This document shows positions 1 through 9,700 of a DNA stretch of 64,000 nt, piece by piece. Under the pieces are notes generated by a model, which was given only the letters and a program-made list of their open reading frames with translations, did no database searches and was not told the origin of the DNA. Positions within the stretch are counted from its first letter, which is position 1, and every line of letters starts with the position of its first letter. Origin of the DNA: Myxococcales bacterium (GTDB lineage Bacteria > Myxococcota_A > Polyangia > Polyangiales > Ga0077539); contig JAEUKH010000021.1 of NCBI GenBank assembly GCA_016792845.1, positions 83,435 to 147,434 on the forward strand, in the 5' to 3' direction. The position numbers and the translations under genes are program-made.

Positions 1-69
1 ACGTACACCGAGAGTCGTGGTGCATGGCTGTGAGCGCCCCAACTGATTTGAGGTTTTCACCGCGGAGAG

Positions 70-143
70 TAGGCCCATCGGGGCTTGAACCCGAAACCTC
101 CCGATTATAAGTCAGGTGCTCCAACCCGTTGAGCTATGGGCCC
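70..143 (-). tRNA. tRNA-Ile with UAU anticodon (reads AUA)
   Basis: The minus strand folds into a full cloverleaf: a 7-bp acceptor stem (GGGCCCA with TGGGCCT, G1 opposite U72), a D arm GCTC/GAGC, an anticodon stem CCTGA/TCGGG closing the loop CTTATAA, a five-base variable region, and a T arm TCGGG-TTCAAGC-CCCGA. U33 is followed by the anticodon UAU and A37 A38. The discriminator is A and no CCA is encoded. The body resembles bacterial tRNA-Ile2, whose loop is normally CUCAUAA with a C34 that TilS turns into lysidine. Here position 34 is U, so AUA could be read directly. It lies divergent to xerD. Confidence 0.9.
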
Positions 144-268
144 GTGATCGCCGCGGGCGCGACTCTACCGCCCGACACGGCCGCCACGCAACGACCGCCT
201 CGCCCCCCGGCGACGCTTCGACAGAAATTGGGCACCTGCCCAGAAGGCCGACTATACCGACCGTCGTT

Positions 269-1165
269 GTGCGAGACGATGACGTTCTGCTTGATGGGTA
301 TTTGGCGCATCTCCGCGTCGAGAAGGGCCTCGCGAGCCGGAGCGTCGAGGCCTACGCCGGTGACCTCGTGCGCTTCGCGGTGTTCGTGCGCCAAGACCTC
401 GCCAAGCCCTTCGACGCCATCGACGGCGGCGACGTCGCCGCGTGGCTCGTGTCGCTCTCGCGCGAGGGCATCTCGGCCCGGGCGCAGGCGCGGAAGCTCT
501 CGGCCCTTCGGGGGTTCTACAAGTTCCTCTTGTCAGAGCGGTACGTGAGCGCCGACCCTACGGCGCTGGTGACGGGCCCGCGGTTGCCTCGCAAATTGCC
601 GCACGTTCTGACCTTCCCCGAGGTCGAGGCCTTGCTCGCGACGCCCGACCCGGGCAGCCCCCGGGGCCTGCGCGACCGCGCGATGTTGCAGCTCCTTTAC
701 GCCTCGGGTCTGCGCGTGAGCGAGCTCGTCGGGCTCACCCTGCAAGACGTCGACCTCGATCAGGGCCTCGTGATCGCCTTCGGCAAGGGCTCAAAGCGGC
801 GCATGGTGCCCTTCGGCGAGGTGGCCGGTGACGCCCTGCGGAAGTACCTCACCGAGGTGAGGCCCCGCTGGGCCGGCAAGGGTAACAGCCCCCATCTCTT
901 TCTCACCGAGCGCGCCGGCGGCATGACCCGGCAAGGCTTCTGGAAGCTCCTCGGTCGCTACGCCCGCGCCGCGGGCATCGACAAGCCCATCTCGCCGCAC
1001 AAGCTCCGTCACTCGTTCGCGACCCATCTCTTGGAGCGCGGCGCCGACCTCCGCGCGGTGCAGACCATGCTCGGGCACGCCGACATCGCCACGACGCAGG
1101 TGTACACCCACGTCACCGCCGAGCACATGAAGCGCATGCACGCGCGGCACCATCCGCGAGGGTGA
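269..1165 (+). CDS. xerD: Tyrosine recombinase XerD-like (chromosome dimer resolution)
   Basis: Cytoplasmic site-specific tyrosine recombinase that, with XerC and FtsK, resolves chromosome dimers at dif. An N-terminal SAM-like DNA-binding domain ([20 protein letters not shown]) precedes the catalytic domain. The full active-site set is visible: Arg in ASGLRVSEL, Lys in GKGSKRR, His and Arg in [13 protein letters not shown], then His and the nucleophilic Tyr in [14 protein letters not shown]. The ending HARHHPRG resembles XerD rather than XerC. The reading frame is open back into the tRNA, but a GTG at 269 gives 298 aa, the usual XerD/XerC length, so that start is chosen; no strong ribosome binding site is seen. 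scpA starts 6 bases after its stop, suggesting one transcript for chromosome-maintenance genes. Confidence 0.9.
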   Translation: MRDDDVLLDGYLAHLRVEKGLASRSVEAYAGDLVRFAVFVRQDLAKPFDAIDGGDVAAWLVSLSREGISARAQARKLSALRGFYKFLLSERYVSADPTALVTGPRLPRKLPHVLTFPEVEALLATPDPGSPRGLRDRAMLQLLYASGLRVSELVGLTLQDVDLDQGLVIAFGKGSKRRMVPFGEVAGDALRKYLTEVRPRWAGKGNSPHLFLTERAGGMTRQGFWKLLGRYARAAGIDKPISPHKLRHSFATHLLERGADLRAVQTMLGHADIATTQVYTHVTAEHMKRMHARHHPRG

Positions 1166-1171
1166 GCGGCC

Positions 1172-1963
1172 GTGGGCGACGATTTCGGGGCCTTTCTTCA
1201 GCTCGAACTCCCTGAATTCGAGGGCCCTCTCGACCTCTTGCTTCACCTCATTCAGAAGCACGAGCTCGACATTTTTGACATCCCCGTGGCCTTCGTCACC
1301 GAGCGATACCTCGAATACATCGCGATGATGCAGGCCCTCGACCTCGACATCGCGGCCGAGTACCTGCTCATGGCGGCCACCCTCGCGCACATCAAGTCGA
1401 AGATGCTCTTGCCGAACGAGCCCGCCGACGACGCGAGCGCTGACGGTGAGGCCGACGGCGAGGTCGAAGACCCGCGGGCCGAGCTCGTGCGGCGGCTGCT
1501 TGAGTACCAGAAGTTCAGGGCCGCGGCAGAAGACCTGGCGGCGCGCGGGGTGGCGGGGCGCGACGTCTTCCCCCGGGGGATGCCCGTCGCGGTCGAGACC
1601 GACGCGGTGGCGCCCCTCGCAGAGCTGCCGGTGTTCTCGCTCCTCGACGCGTTCAAGAAGCTCCTTGAGCGCCGCAAGCTCAACATCGCCCACGAGGTGA
1701 CCACCGAGCGGGTGAGCATCGCCGAGCGCATCAACGAGATCGTGGGCTCGCTCCGCGAGCGCCGCAGCGCGCGCTTCGACGAGCTCTTCGAGGGCGTCCA
1801 CAGCACCCTCGACGTGGTGGTGACCTTCCTCGCGCTGCTTGAAATGACCCGACTGCGGATGACCCGTCTCTATCAAACCGACGCCTTCGAGCCCTTGCAC
1901 ATCACCCTGGTGCTGGTCGACGTTGAGCCCGGCGACGGCCTCGTGCGAGACGACTGGCGATGA
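1172..1963 (+). CDS. scpA: Segregation and condensation protein A
   Basis: ScpA is the kleisin subunit that bridges SMC heads and binds ScpB in the bacterial condensin complex. The 263-aa product has the typical N-terminus ([20 protein letters not shown]), the following [15 protein letters not shown] segment and the [20 protein letters not shown] helix that contacts SMC and ScpB. An acidic linker (residues about 85-105) follows, and the C-terminal winged helix ends with [21 protein letters not shown] start at 1172 lies 6 bases after xerD. Its stop overlaps the scpB start (ATGA at 1960-1963), so the two are probably translationally coupled. Confidence 0.95.
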   Translation: MGDDFGAFLQLELPEFEGPLDLLLHLIQKHELDIFDIPVAFVTERYLEYIAMMQALDLDIAAEYLLMAATLAHIKSKMLLPNEPADDASADGEADGEVEDPRAELVRRLLEYQKFRAAAEDLAARGVAGRDVFPRGMPVAVETDAVAPLAELPVFSLLDAFKKLLERRKLNIAHEVTTERVSIAERINEIVGSLRERRSARFDELFEGVHSTLDVVVTFLALLEMTRLRMTRLYQTDAFEPLHITLVLVDVEPGDGLVRDDWR

Positions 1964-2718
1964 CCCACGGCGGCGACCCCGACGAGCCTCCTTTCGACCC
2001 CGACGAGCCGGCAGACGACGCCGGCGCGGGCCCGGGCCTCGCGCGCTCAGGCCCGCGCTCGGTCTCCGAGCTGCACCTCAAGAACATCCTTGAGAGCCTG
2101 GTGTTCGTGAGCGACAAGCCCATCGCCGTGGTCGACCTGGCCCGGGTCGCGCGGGCCGAGGCGCGCGAGGTGCGACGGCTCCTCGGCGAGCTGCGGCGCG
2201 AGTCACAAGGGCGCGGCGTGGTGCTCGAAGAGATCGCGGGGGCGTGGCAGTTTCGTTCGAGCGCGGCGAACGCGCCCTTCGTGCGAGAATTGCTCCAGGC
2301 CAAGCCCGTGAAGCTCTCGCGCGCCCAGGTCGAGACCCTCGCCCTCGTGGCGTACCGCCAGCCGGTCACGCGCCCCGAGATCGACGACGTGCGCGGGGTC
2401 GATTCGGGCAGCGCGCTCAAGGTGCTCCTCGAACGCAACCTCGTGCGCATGATCGGTCGCCGCGAAGAGCCCGGGCGCCCGCTCTTGTACGGCACGACGG
2501 GGCACTTTCTAGAGTTCTTCGGTCTGAGAAACCTTCGTGATCTCCCGATGTTGCGAGAGTACACCGAGCTGAGCGACGAGAGCCAGGCCACGCTCACGGC
2601 GAAGCTCGCCGAGGCCGCCGAGGCCGCCGGGGTGATCGACGCCCCGGGGCCCAAGGCGGCGCCAATCGGGGCCGAGGGCGAGGCGGTTTCTGAGGCCACC
2701 CCTGCGGGCGACGATTGA
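1960..2718 (+). CDS. scpB: Segregation and condensation protein B
   Basis: ScpB dimers bind the ScpA linker and modulate SMC activity during chromosome condensation. The product is 252 aa. After an acidic, Asp/Pro-rich leader of about 40 residues come two winged-helix domains, including LKNILESLVFVSDKPI, then the characteristic LSRAQVETLALVAYRQPVTR and GRPLLYGTTGHFLEFFGL segments. The C-terminal tail is Ala/Glu-rich. It starts inside the scpA stop (four-base overlap), the classical scpAB arrangement. The leader is longer than in many ScpB proteins, as in other GC-rich deltaproteobacterial lineages. Confidence 0.94.
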   Translation: MTHGGDPDEPPFDPDEPADDAGAGPGLARSGPRSVSELHLKNILESLVFVSDKPIAVVDLARVARAEAREVRRLLGELRRESQGRGVVLEEIAGAWQFRSSAANAPFVRELLQAKPVKLSRAQVETLALVAYRQPVTRPEIDDVRGVDSGSALKVLLERNLVRMIGRREEPGRPLLYGTTGHFLEFFGLRNLRDLPMLREYTELSDESQATLTAKLAEAAEAAGVIDAPGPKAAPIGAEGEAVSEATPAGDD

Positions 2719-2757
2719 CCCTCTGCCCCGAGTCGCGGTAGCCGAAAGGGAGCCGCG

Positions 2758-3729
2758 ATGTACTTTCAAGAGCTCATTCTCACGCTGCAAAATTTCTGGG
2801 CCCAGCGGGGCTGCCTCATCGTTCAGCCCTACAACTCTGAGGTCGGCGCGGGCACCTTCAACCCCGCCACCTTCCTCAGGGCCCTCGGCCCCGAACCGTG
2901 GAATGTGGCCTTCGTCGAGCCCTCGCGTCGCCCCGCCGACGGGCGCTACGGCGACAACCCCAACCGGCTGCAACAGTTTCACCAGTACCAGGTGATCTTG
3001 AAGCCGTCGCCGCGCGACATCCAAGACCTCTACCTCGCCTCGCTGCGCGCGCTCGGCACCGACCCCCTCAAGCACGACGTGCGCTTCGTCGAAGACGACT
3101 GGGAGTCGCCCACCCTCGGGGCCTGGGGCCTCGGCTGGCAGGTCTGGCTCGACGGGCTCGAAATCTCGCAGTTTACCTACTTCCAGCAGGTCGGCGGCTT
3201 CGACTGCCGCCCGGTGTCGGGCGAGCTCACCTACGGCCTCGAGCGCATCTCGATGTACCTCCAAGACGTCGACAACATCTACGACGTGATGTGGGCGCCC
3301 GGGGTGAAGTACGGCGAGATCGCGAAGCGCGCCGAGTGGGAGTGGTCGACCTACAACTTCACCCACGCCGACGCTGATTTTCACCGCGCCCAGTTCGATC
3401 ACTGCGAGCGCGAGTGCCGCCGCGCGCTCTCGCTGAGCGAGCAGAAGATCGAGACGAAGAAGGGCCCGCGCACCGAGTGGGGCTACACCGCGGCGCCGCT
3501 CGAACGGCTCGCGCTGCCGGCCTACGATTTCTGCGTCAAAGCCTCGCACCATTTCAACGTGCTCGACGCCCGCGGCGCGATCTCGGTGACCGCCCGGCAA
3601 GACTACATCAAGCGGGTCAGGGCCTTGGCCAACCGCTGCGCCGAGACGTGGCTCGCGCAGCGTGAGGCGCTGGGCTTTCCGCTGGTGAAGCGCCCCCTCG
3701 CAGACGCCGTCAGCGTGCTTCAAGGCTGA
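2758..3729 (+). CDS. glyQ: Glycyl-tRNA synthetase alpha subunit
   Basis: Catalytic alpha subunit of the heterotetrameric (alpha2beta2) glycyl-tRNA synthetase, which charges tRNA-Gly with ATP and glycine. The 323-aa sequence begins with [19 protein letters not shown] and contains the class II motifs [33 protein letters not shown] and [19 protein letters not shown], matching GlyQ along its whole length. A good ribosome binding site (AAAGGGAG, 2745-2752) precedes the ATG. GlyQ needs the beta subunit GlyS, whose gene normally follows directly; here the next gene is yraN on the opposite strand, overlapping the glyQ end by 20 bases. Confidence 0.96.
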   Translation: MYFQELILTLQNFWAQRGCLIVQPYNSEVGAGTFNPATFLRALGPEPWNVAFVEPSRRPADGRYGDNPNRLQQFHQYQVILKPSPRDIQDLYLASLRALGTDPLKHDVRFVEDDWESPTLGAWGLGWQVWLDGLEISQFTYFQQVGGFDCRPVSGELTYGLERISMYLQDVDNIYDVMWAPGVKYGEIAKRAEWEWSTYNFTHADADFHRAQFDHCERECRRALSLSEQKIETKKGPRTEWGYTAAPLERLALPAYDFCVKASHHFNVLDARGAISVTARQDYIKRVRALANRCAETWLAQREALGFPLVKRPLADAVSVLQG

Positions 3730-4153
3730 AATCGACCGCGCCGACGAGGTGCTCGACGATCGCGCCGTCGACGACGCACACCACGTCGATGCGCAGGTCG
3801 TCGCGGCCGTCGCGGGCCGCGAGGTGCAGCGCCGCGCGCCGCAATTGGTCTTGTTTACGCGGGGTGATGCTCGAGAGCGGGTCGACCATGGCGCCGCGCC
3901 GTCGGGCCTTCACCTCGACCAGCACCAAGGTGTCGCCGTCGCGGGCGAGCACGTCGACCTCGTGGCGCGAGAGCCTCACGTTGGTGCCGACGATGACCCA
4001 ACCGAGCGCAGCAAGATGTGCCGCCACGAGGGCTTCAGCGGCGCGACCGAGGGCGGTGTTTGAGGGGCGAGACGACGCTGACAGAAGATCAGCGCGAGAC
4101 GGTGGTCGAGCGGATGCAGTACGAGCCCTGAACGCCCGGCGGATACTGGTCAC
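3710..4153 (-). CDS. YraN family (UPF0102) nuclease-fold protein
   Basis: Small protein of the YraN/UPF0102 family, which has a restriction-endonuclease-like fold; its biological role is not settled. The core reads [20 protein letters not shown], then [20 protein letters not shown], giving the conserved Glu-x-Asp and Glu-Val-Lys residues, then [17 protein letters not shown]. The start is uncertain. The only ATG/GTG/TTG that keeps the conserved N-terminal helix is a GTG at 4153, inside the upstream lipoprotein gene, giving 147 aa. A CTG at 4084 would give a more typical length near 124 aa. Neither has a clear ribosome binding site. The 3' end overlaps glyQ convergently. Confidence 0.8.
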   Translation of the reverse strand: MTSIRRAFRARTASARPPSRADLLSASSRPSNTALGRAAEALVAAHLAALGWVIVGTNVRLSRHEVDVLARDGDTLVLVEVKARRRGAMVDPLSSITPRKQDQLRRAALHLAARDGRDDLRIDVVCVVDGAIVEHLVGAVDFSLEAR

Positions 4154-4526
4154 CCGCGATCGAGACGCACGAGAAATTCTCGGGGCACTGGCAGAGCACG
4201 TTCGAGTCGGTCGACGCCTGAAGGCTCGGCGGCACGCCGCAGCGGCAGGTGCAGTACACGCGCTTGGGGCGCTCGCGGCCCGCCGTGTCGGTGGCCTCGC
4301 TGTACTGGTACACCACACAGATGCGCGAGCGGCACTGCAACGACTGCGTCTCGATGTAGATTTCGGTGCCGACGAAGCAACCGTTGGTCGCGGTGTTCGT
4401 CGAGGCCGGGTCGCAGGGGCGATTGCCAGGGCGCTGCGGCGCACACGGGTCGCCGACGCCCTCATCACCGCACCCGAGCGAGAAGACCACCCCAAGAGCC
4501 AAGAAGACCGAGTACAGCCGCTTCAC
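4089..4526 (-). CDS. Small Cys-rich lipoprotein, function unknown
   Basis: A 145-aa predicted lipoprotein. The GTG start at 4526 is chosen because AGGAG lies just upstream and because it gives a compact signal peptide, VKRLYSVFLALGVVFSLGC, ending in a good lipobox (S-L-G-C). The mature part has about a dozen cysteines in short spacings (CRSRICVVY, CTCRCGVP, CQCPENFSCV), suggesting a small disulfide-rich domain. I recognise no family. It sits directly upstream of yraN on the same strand and may share its transcript. Cys-rich exported proteins of this kind recur through the window. Confidence 0.7.
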   Translation of the reverse strand: MKRLYSVFLALGVVFSLGCGDEGVGDPCAPQRPGNRPCDPASTNTATNGCFVGTEIYIETQSLQCRSRICVVYQYSEATDTAGRERPKRVYCTCRCGVPPSLQASTDSNVLCQCPENFSCVSIAGDQYPPGVQGSYCIRSTTVSR

Positions 4527-4924
4527 GAAACCGCTTCTCCTCGCAAGACCAATGCTTCGCTTTGCGTGCGCGGTCGTATCACCGCGAACCGACGCGAAAC
4601 GAGCCGACGCTAGCGTCGCCCGCAACAACGCGTCAAGCCCATTCATCGCCACCCCGCCCGTCGCCCCGATCGCCCCGCCGGTGCGCCTCGCGGGTGGTCA
4701 CCAGAGCCCCAGTGAAAAAAGGTTGGGGCGGGGGCCGTGAGAAGTACTTCTCTCGCAGCGAGGGTTGGCGTAGAGTCGCGCCCGATACGGGTCGGCTGTG
4801 CGGTCGAAGGCGTGGTTTTGGCCACGCAATGAGTCGCCAGTGAGGCCGTGGATGATGCATCGAGACGCGCCGTGCAAGTAGCGCTGCGCGCGACGAACGA
4901 CACAACACTGAGGCGAGTAGAGCG
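4527..4924. other. Divergent intergenic region upstream of the glt block
   Basis: About 400 bases between the minus-strand lipoprotein gene and the first TPR gene of the motility block. I see no gene or RNA here. A perfect 14-base palindrome lies at 4739-4752. The region should carry promoters for both directions, but I could not pick convincing -35/-10 pairs. Confidence 0.6.
4739..4752. promoter_or_regulatory. 14-bp perfect palindrome, possible operator
   Basis: GAGAAGTACTTCTC is its own reverse complement. It lies about 170 bases upstream of the first gene of the glt-like block and about 210 bases upstream of the divergent lipoprotein gene. A dimeric regulator could bind it, but nothing in the sequence identifies one, and a GC-rich genome yields some palindromes by chance. 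Confidence 0.3.
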
Positions 4925-6523
4925 ATGGTGCGGAGCTGGTTGTCGAAGACGTTGTTGGGCGCTGGGGTGCTGGCGTTGTCACTGGGTTACTCTGCACCGG
5001 CGGCAGCGCAGCCCACGCCCGCTACGAATGAGGCTGGCCCCGCCGATGGGCCCCCGTCGGAGGCGCTCGCGAACGCCCTGCGGCTCTACAACCAAGACCG
5101 CTTCCGCGAGGCTGCGGTGCAGTTTCAGCGGGTGGTCGAGGGCGAGACCCAAGACGCGCCGGCGAACCAGCAGAAGGCGCAGTTTCACCTCGGCAAGAGC
5201 CTGTTTCGCCTGGGCTTCTACCAGTCGGCCCTGGCGGTCTTCGACGAGATCGTCGAGCAGGGGCAGGCGCACCTGTACTTCCGCCCGACGCTCCAGTGGC
5301 TCGCGCAGCTCGCGTCGCAGCTCCCCGAGCCCGCTGACATCGTGCGCCGCGTGGGTCGCTACGACGTCTCGGCGCTTGAGCAGTTTAACAACGCCGACAA
5401 CCGCAATCTGTACAATCAGCTCCTCTACTTGATGGGGCGGAGCAAGTACCGAGACGGCAACTACGACGAGGCCATCGCGCTCTTCACCCGGGTGCAGCGG
5501 AGCTCGCCGTACTACGTGCAGGCCCGCTTCTTCATGGGCATCTCGCACGTCTCGGCGCGCCGCTCGCAGCCGGCCGTCGAGGCCTTCCGCGAGGTGCATC
5601 ATGCCCTCGAAGAGGGCGTCGAGGGCGTCGACGACGAAGACCGCATGGCCGACCTCGCGTGGCTTGAGCTCGCGCGTATCTACTACTCGACCCGCCACTA
5701 CGACTCGGCCATCGAATCGTGGAATCACGTCGACGTCGACTCCGAGTACTGGCTCGACGCGCTCTTCGAAGAGAGCTGGGCGTACTTCCTCCAGCAAGAC
5801 TACCCGCGCGCGATGGGCAACATCCACACGCTGCACTCGCCCTTCTTCCAGAGCGCCTGGTACCCCGAGTCGATGGTCTTGAAGTCGGTGATCTACTTCT
5901 CAAACTGCCGCTACGACGAGGCAGAAGAGGTGGTGGCCCGCTTCAACGAGCAGTACGCCTCGTTGCGGCCCGAGCTCGAGCGGCTGCTCCAGCAGTACCA
6001 AGACGACCCGAGCTTCTTCAACTTCCTCAAGCAGGTGCGCTCGGGTCGCGCGTCGCTGCCGCGTCGGCTCCAGCCGGTGGTCGAGAGCGCGTTCTCAGAC
6101 CGTACGCTCTTGCGTAACATCGAGTACGTCAACCAGCTTGAAGGCGAAGAGCGGCTCCACGCGTCGAGCCCCGCGAGCTTCAAGAACAGCTCGGTGGGCG
6201 CGCGCATCCTTCAAGACATTTCGGTGGCCAAGAGCTTCGCCATCGAGAGCGCCGGCACCCTCGCCCGCGGCCGCTACACCCGCGCCGTCGAAGAGCTGAG
6301 CGACCTCGAAAACCAGGCGACGGCCATCTTGATCGAGATCCTCAACGCCCGCCGCGGTCAGCTCTCGCAAGAGATGCAAGAGCAGCAGGTGACGTTGCAA
6401 GAGTCGCGGGCCATGCGCGTCCAGGTCGACGAAGAGCACTATCTGTGGCCCTTCAACGGCGAGTACTGGCGCGATGAGCTCGGTTATTACCGTCAGCAGA
6501 TTACTTCACGGTGCGGCCGCTGA
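4925..6523 (+). CDS. Exported TPR protein, GltC-like candidate
   Basis: A 532-aa exported protein: Lys/Arg-poor n-region, hydrophobic core TLLGAGVLALSLGYS and a likely signal peptidase I site after APAAA. Tetratricopeptide-type helices fill most of the protein, for example residues about 50-110 (LRLYNQDRFREAAVQFQRVV, LGKSLFRLGFYQSALAVFDE) and 165-200 (YRDGNYDEAIALFTRV). The last 100 residues look coiled (NARRGQLSQEMQEQQVTLQE). Such periplasmic TPR scaffolds belong to the Myxococcus gliding apparatus; length, export and position beside GltD-like and GltE-like genes suggest GltC (AgnD), but this is inference. It opens the co-directional block and is followed by a 234-base gap. Confidence 0.75.
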   Translation: MVRSWLSKTLLGAGVLALSLGYSAPAAAQPTPATNEAGPADGPPSEALANALRLYNQDRFREAAVQFQRVVEGETQDAPANQQKAQFHLGKSLFRLGFYQSALAVFDEIVEQGQAHLYFRPTLQWLAQLASQLPEPADIVRRVGRYDVSALEQFNNADNRNLYNQLLYLMGRSKYRDGNYDEAIALFTRVQRSSPYYVQARFFMGISHVSARRSQPAVEAFREVHHALEEGVEGVDDEDRMADLAWLELARIYYSTRHYDSAIESWNHVDVDSEYWLDALFEESWAYFLQQDYPRAMGNIHTLHSPFFQSAWYPESMVLKSVIYFSNCRYDEAEEVVARFNEQYASLRPELERLLQQYQDDPSFFNFLKQVRSGRASLPRRLQPVVESAFSDRTLLRNIEYVNQLEGEERLHASSPASFKNSSVGARILQDISVAKSFAIESAGTLARGRYTRAVEELSDLENQATAILIEILNARRGQLSQEMQEQQVTLQESRAMRVQVDEEHYLWPFNGEYWRDELGYYRQQITSRCGR

Positions 6524-6757
6524 TCGGGCCGCGTTGATTACTTCTTAGAGCCCGTTTCACGACCCTCCTTCATTGAAGACGATGCTGCACGAGATGGCTG
6601 CGGAGCCCACGTCGAGTTCGTGTCTCGCGCCCGTCACGGGTGTGCGGCGTCTTCTTGTTAGGTCTGAGGCGGGCTTGTTGGGTCAACGGTCGAGAGCGCA
6701 TCAACACCATACCGACCGCGGGCGTGGAGCCCCGGTGAGCCAATACGGAGACCAGCA

Positions 6758-9700
6758 ATGATTCGGGTAAAGCACCCCAGGATCGCGGCATTTGTCGCGC
6801 TGGCGTGCCTCATGGTCGGTCAAGCTGCCGATGCTCAGCCAAGGCGCGGGCAGGGTGGCAACCGATCTGAGGCCGCGGCGCCTGCTGCGACGACGGAGAT
6901 CCCCACGGTACCGACGGTGGCGGCCGACGTCTGCATCGCCCCCGAGGCCCGAGCGCGCGCGCTTGAGTGCCCGGCGGGCTCGCAGCGGTACGGCGCCTCG
7001 CGGGGCACCTCGCCGCCGACCTCGGCGCGTGCGGTGAACGAGAACCAGGCGCGGCCGCAGCGTGAAGCGCAGCGCCCGTCGGGCACCCTCGACCGTAGCA
7101 CCTTGCTTCGCAACCGCGACCGCCAGGCGCGCAGCCGCGACATCTTGATCGCCGAGGCTCGGCTCACCGGCACCCTCGTCAACCGCATGCGGCCCGACGA
7201 CCCCAACCGGCCCAACACGTTGATGCGCCTCGCCGAAGACTATCAAGAGCTTTCGAGCATTGATAACGGCCAGGCCGAAGACCTCGAAGACGACATCTTT
7301 CAGGCTCGTCAGGCGCACAACGACGCGCAGGTGCAGACCCTCCAGCGTCAGCAGACCGAGCATCGTACCCACTCGCGAGAGTGGCGCGATCAGCTGATCG
7401 CGACCTTCCAGAATCTCGTCCGCACGGCGCCGAACTACCAGAACATGGATCGCGCCCTGTTCTATCTCGGCTTCGCGCTCCAAGAGGCGAACCGCAACGA
7501 CGAGGCGCTCACGGTCTACCGCACGCTGGTGCAGCGCTTCCCGAACTCGCCTTTCGTGCCGAACGCGTATCTGAGCTTCGGCGAGTTCTACTTCGAGCAG
7601 GGCGACATGGCCGCCGCGCGCCAGTTTTATGAGCGCGTCCTGGCGGTGCAAGACGAGGGCAACCAAGTCTACGGCTACGCCCTCTACAAGATGGCCTGGG
7701 TGCTCTACAACCTTCAGGAGTTTGAGGGCGCGCTCAACAAGTTCTACGAGGTGATCGAGTACGGCAACTCGCACCCGCAGGCGACCAGCGTGACGGCGCT
7801 CTTGCGCAACGCCCGCATGGAGCTCGTGACGGTCTACGGCGCGGTGTACGGCACGGCCCAACACCCGCTCAACACCACCAGCGCGATGGCGGCGTTCCGG
7901 CGCTACGCCTCTGACGAAGACAACTCGTTCCAGATGTTCGAGCGTCTCGGCGAGCTCTATCAAGACAGCGGTCAGTGGCCGAACGCCATCGCCAGCTATC
8001 ACGCGATGATGGAGGCGCGGGCCAACTCAGATCGCTTCTGCTTCTGGCAGGCCCAGGTCGCGCGCGGCGTGATCGCCTCGCGGCCGAAGCCCGATCAGAT
8101 GGTCGAGGTCAACCGCCTCATCGACGTGTTCAATACGTTCAAGCGGTCGCAGCGCCCTGAGACGGTGCGCATGGAGTGCCGTAACCAGGCCGCCCGCGTG
8201 ACCTACGACGTGGCCTCGCACTGGCACCTTGAGGCCATCGGCCGCAGCGCCGAAGGCCAGGCTCAGACCCGCGGCACGCGCAACGCCGACACGATGCGCA
8301 TGGTGGCCGAGCTCTACCAGAAGATCGTCGAGGAGTTTCCCGACTTCGATCAGGTCGAGTTTCCCGAGTATGATCGCCGCGACTGGCCGACGCTGTACCG
8401 TATTCAGTACTACCGCGCCGACATCCTCCGCGATCAGGGCAACTTCGAAGCGTGCGGCCCGGCCTACGACCGCGTCGTCGAGATGAACCCCGAGGGCGAG
8501 TACACCGAAGACGCCGCCTACAAGGCCGTGCTTTGTTACAACGACTGGTTCGGCTCGCGTAACACGCAGGCGACCCAGCGTAACCAAGGCGCACGGCGCG
8601 AGGCCGCGCGGCAGGGTAACAGCCGCAACCAGAGCCCCGAGCAGGCCCGCGCTGCCGAGCGCGCGCGTCTGGTGCCGCGTGACTTCAACGCGATGGAGAA
8701 CGGCATGGTGCGCGCCTTCACCCGCTACGTCTGCTTCGTGCAGCCGTCGCAGGGGCAGCGCGACCCTGACGGCAACGACGTTCGCACCATCCTCCTGACG
8801 ATTCGGTATCGCCGCGCGTACGCGTACTACACGGCGAACAAGTTCGAAGAGGCTGCCACGCTCTTCCGTGAGGTCGCTGAGAGCGATCAGGCGGTGCCCG
8901 ACCCCGAGAACCTCCGCGAGATCTCGGCCGACCTCCTCCTCGACTCACTCAACGTCATGGGCGACATGTGGAATCCGCAGCGCCCCGCTTGCTACGACCA
9001 GATGGCCGAGTCGCTCCCGCGCCTCATGACGGCCTTCTGCGGCGCCGGCGCCCGCGCGCAGCGTGAAGACTTCTGTCACCGCGTCGAAGACCTCCAGTGC
9101 CAAGTGCTTCGCAAGAAGGCCGAGTCGCTGGCGGGCACCCGCCGCTTCGCCGAAGCCGCTCGTGAGACCATCTCGATCGTTCGCAACCACCGCGAGTGCG
9201 GCCGCCTCGACGAGATGCTCTACAACGCAGCGATCTACTACGACGCGGCGCTGCTCTTGGGGCGCGCGATGCTGGTGCGCGAGCGCCTCGTGCAGGCGTA
9301 CCTCCAGCGCAACAGCCCCTGGGCCGTGCGCGCGCTCTACCGCCTCGCGGGCAACTACCACGCGATCCAGGTGTTCGGCCGCGCGGCCGACATGTACGAG
9401 CAGTACGCCGACTACGTGGCGACCCACCGCGCAGAGGTCGAGGCCGCAGCGCGTACGGCTGAAGAGCAGGCGCGCCGCACGGGCTCGGCGGTGGCGCGTG
9501 ACAACCCGCTCGATCAGGCCGCAGACGCGCTCCGTCAGGCGACCATCTTCCGCATCGGTCTTGGGCAAGAAGATCGCGCCCTCGCCAACGCGCAGAAGTT
9601 CGCGCGGTACTTCGGCAACGACCCGCAGCGGCGCCGTGTGGCCGCGGGCGTGGTGTACTCGATCGGTCAGATCTACCGTGACCGCGTGGCGCGCCTCCGC

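Noticed and set aside
116..268. Longer xerD product starting at 116
   Set aside because: That start lies inside the tRNA gene and the added residues are not like XerD; GTG at 269 gives the family length.
6513..6532. GCGGCC/GGCCGC hairpin at the end of the GltC-like gene
   Set aside because: Only six base pairs, overlaps the stop codon and lacks a proper T tract.
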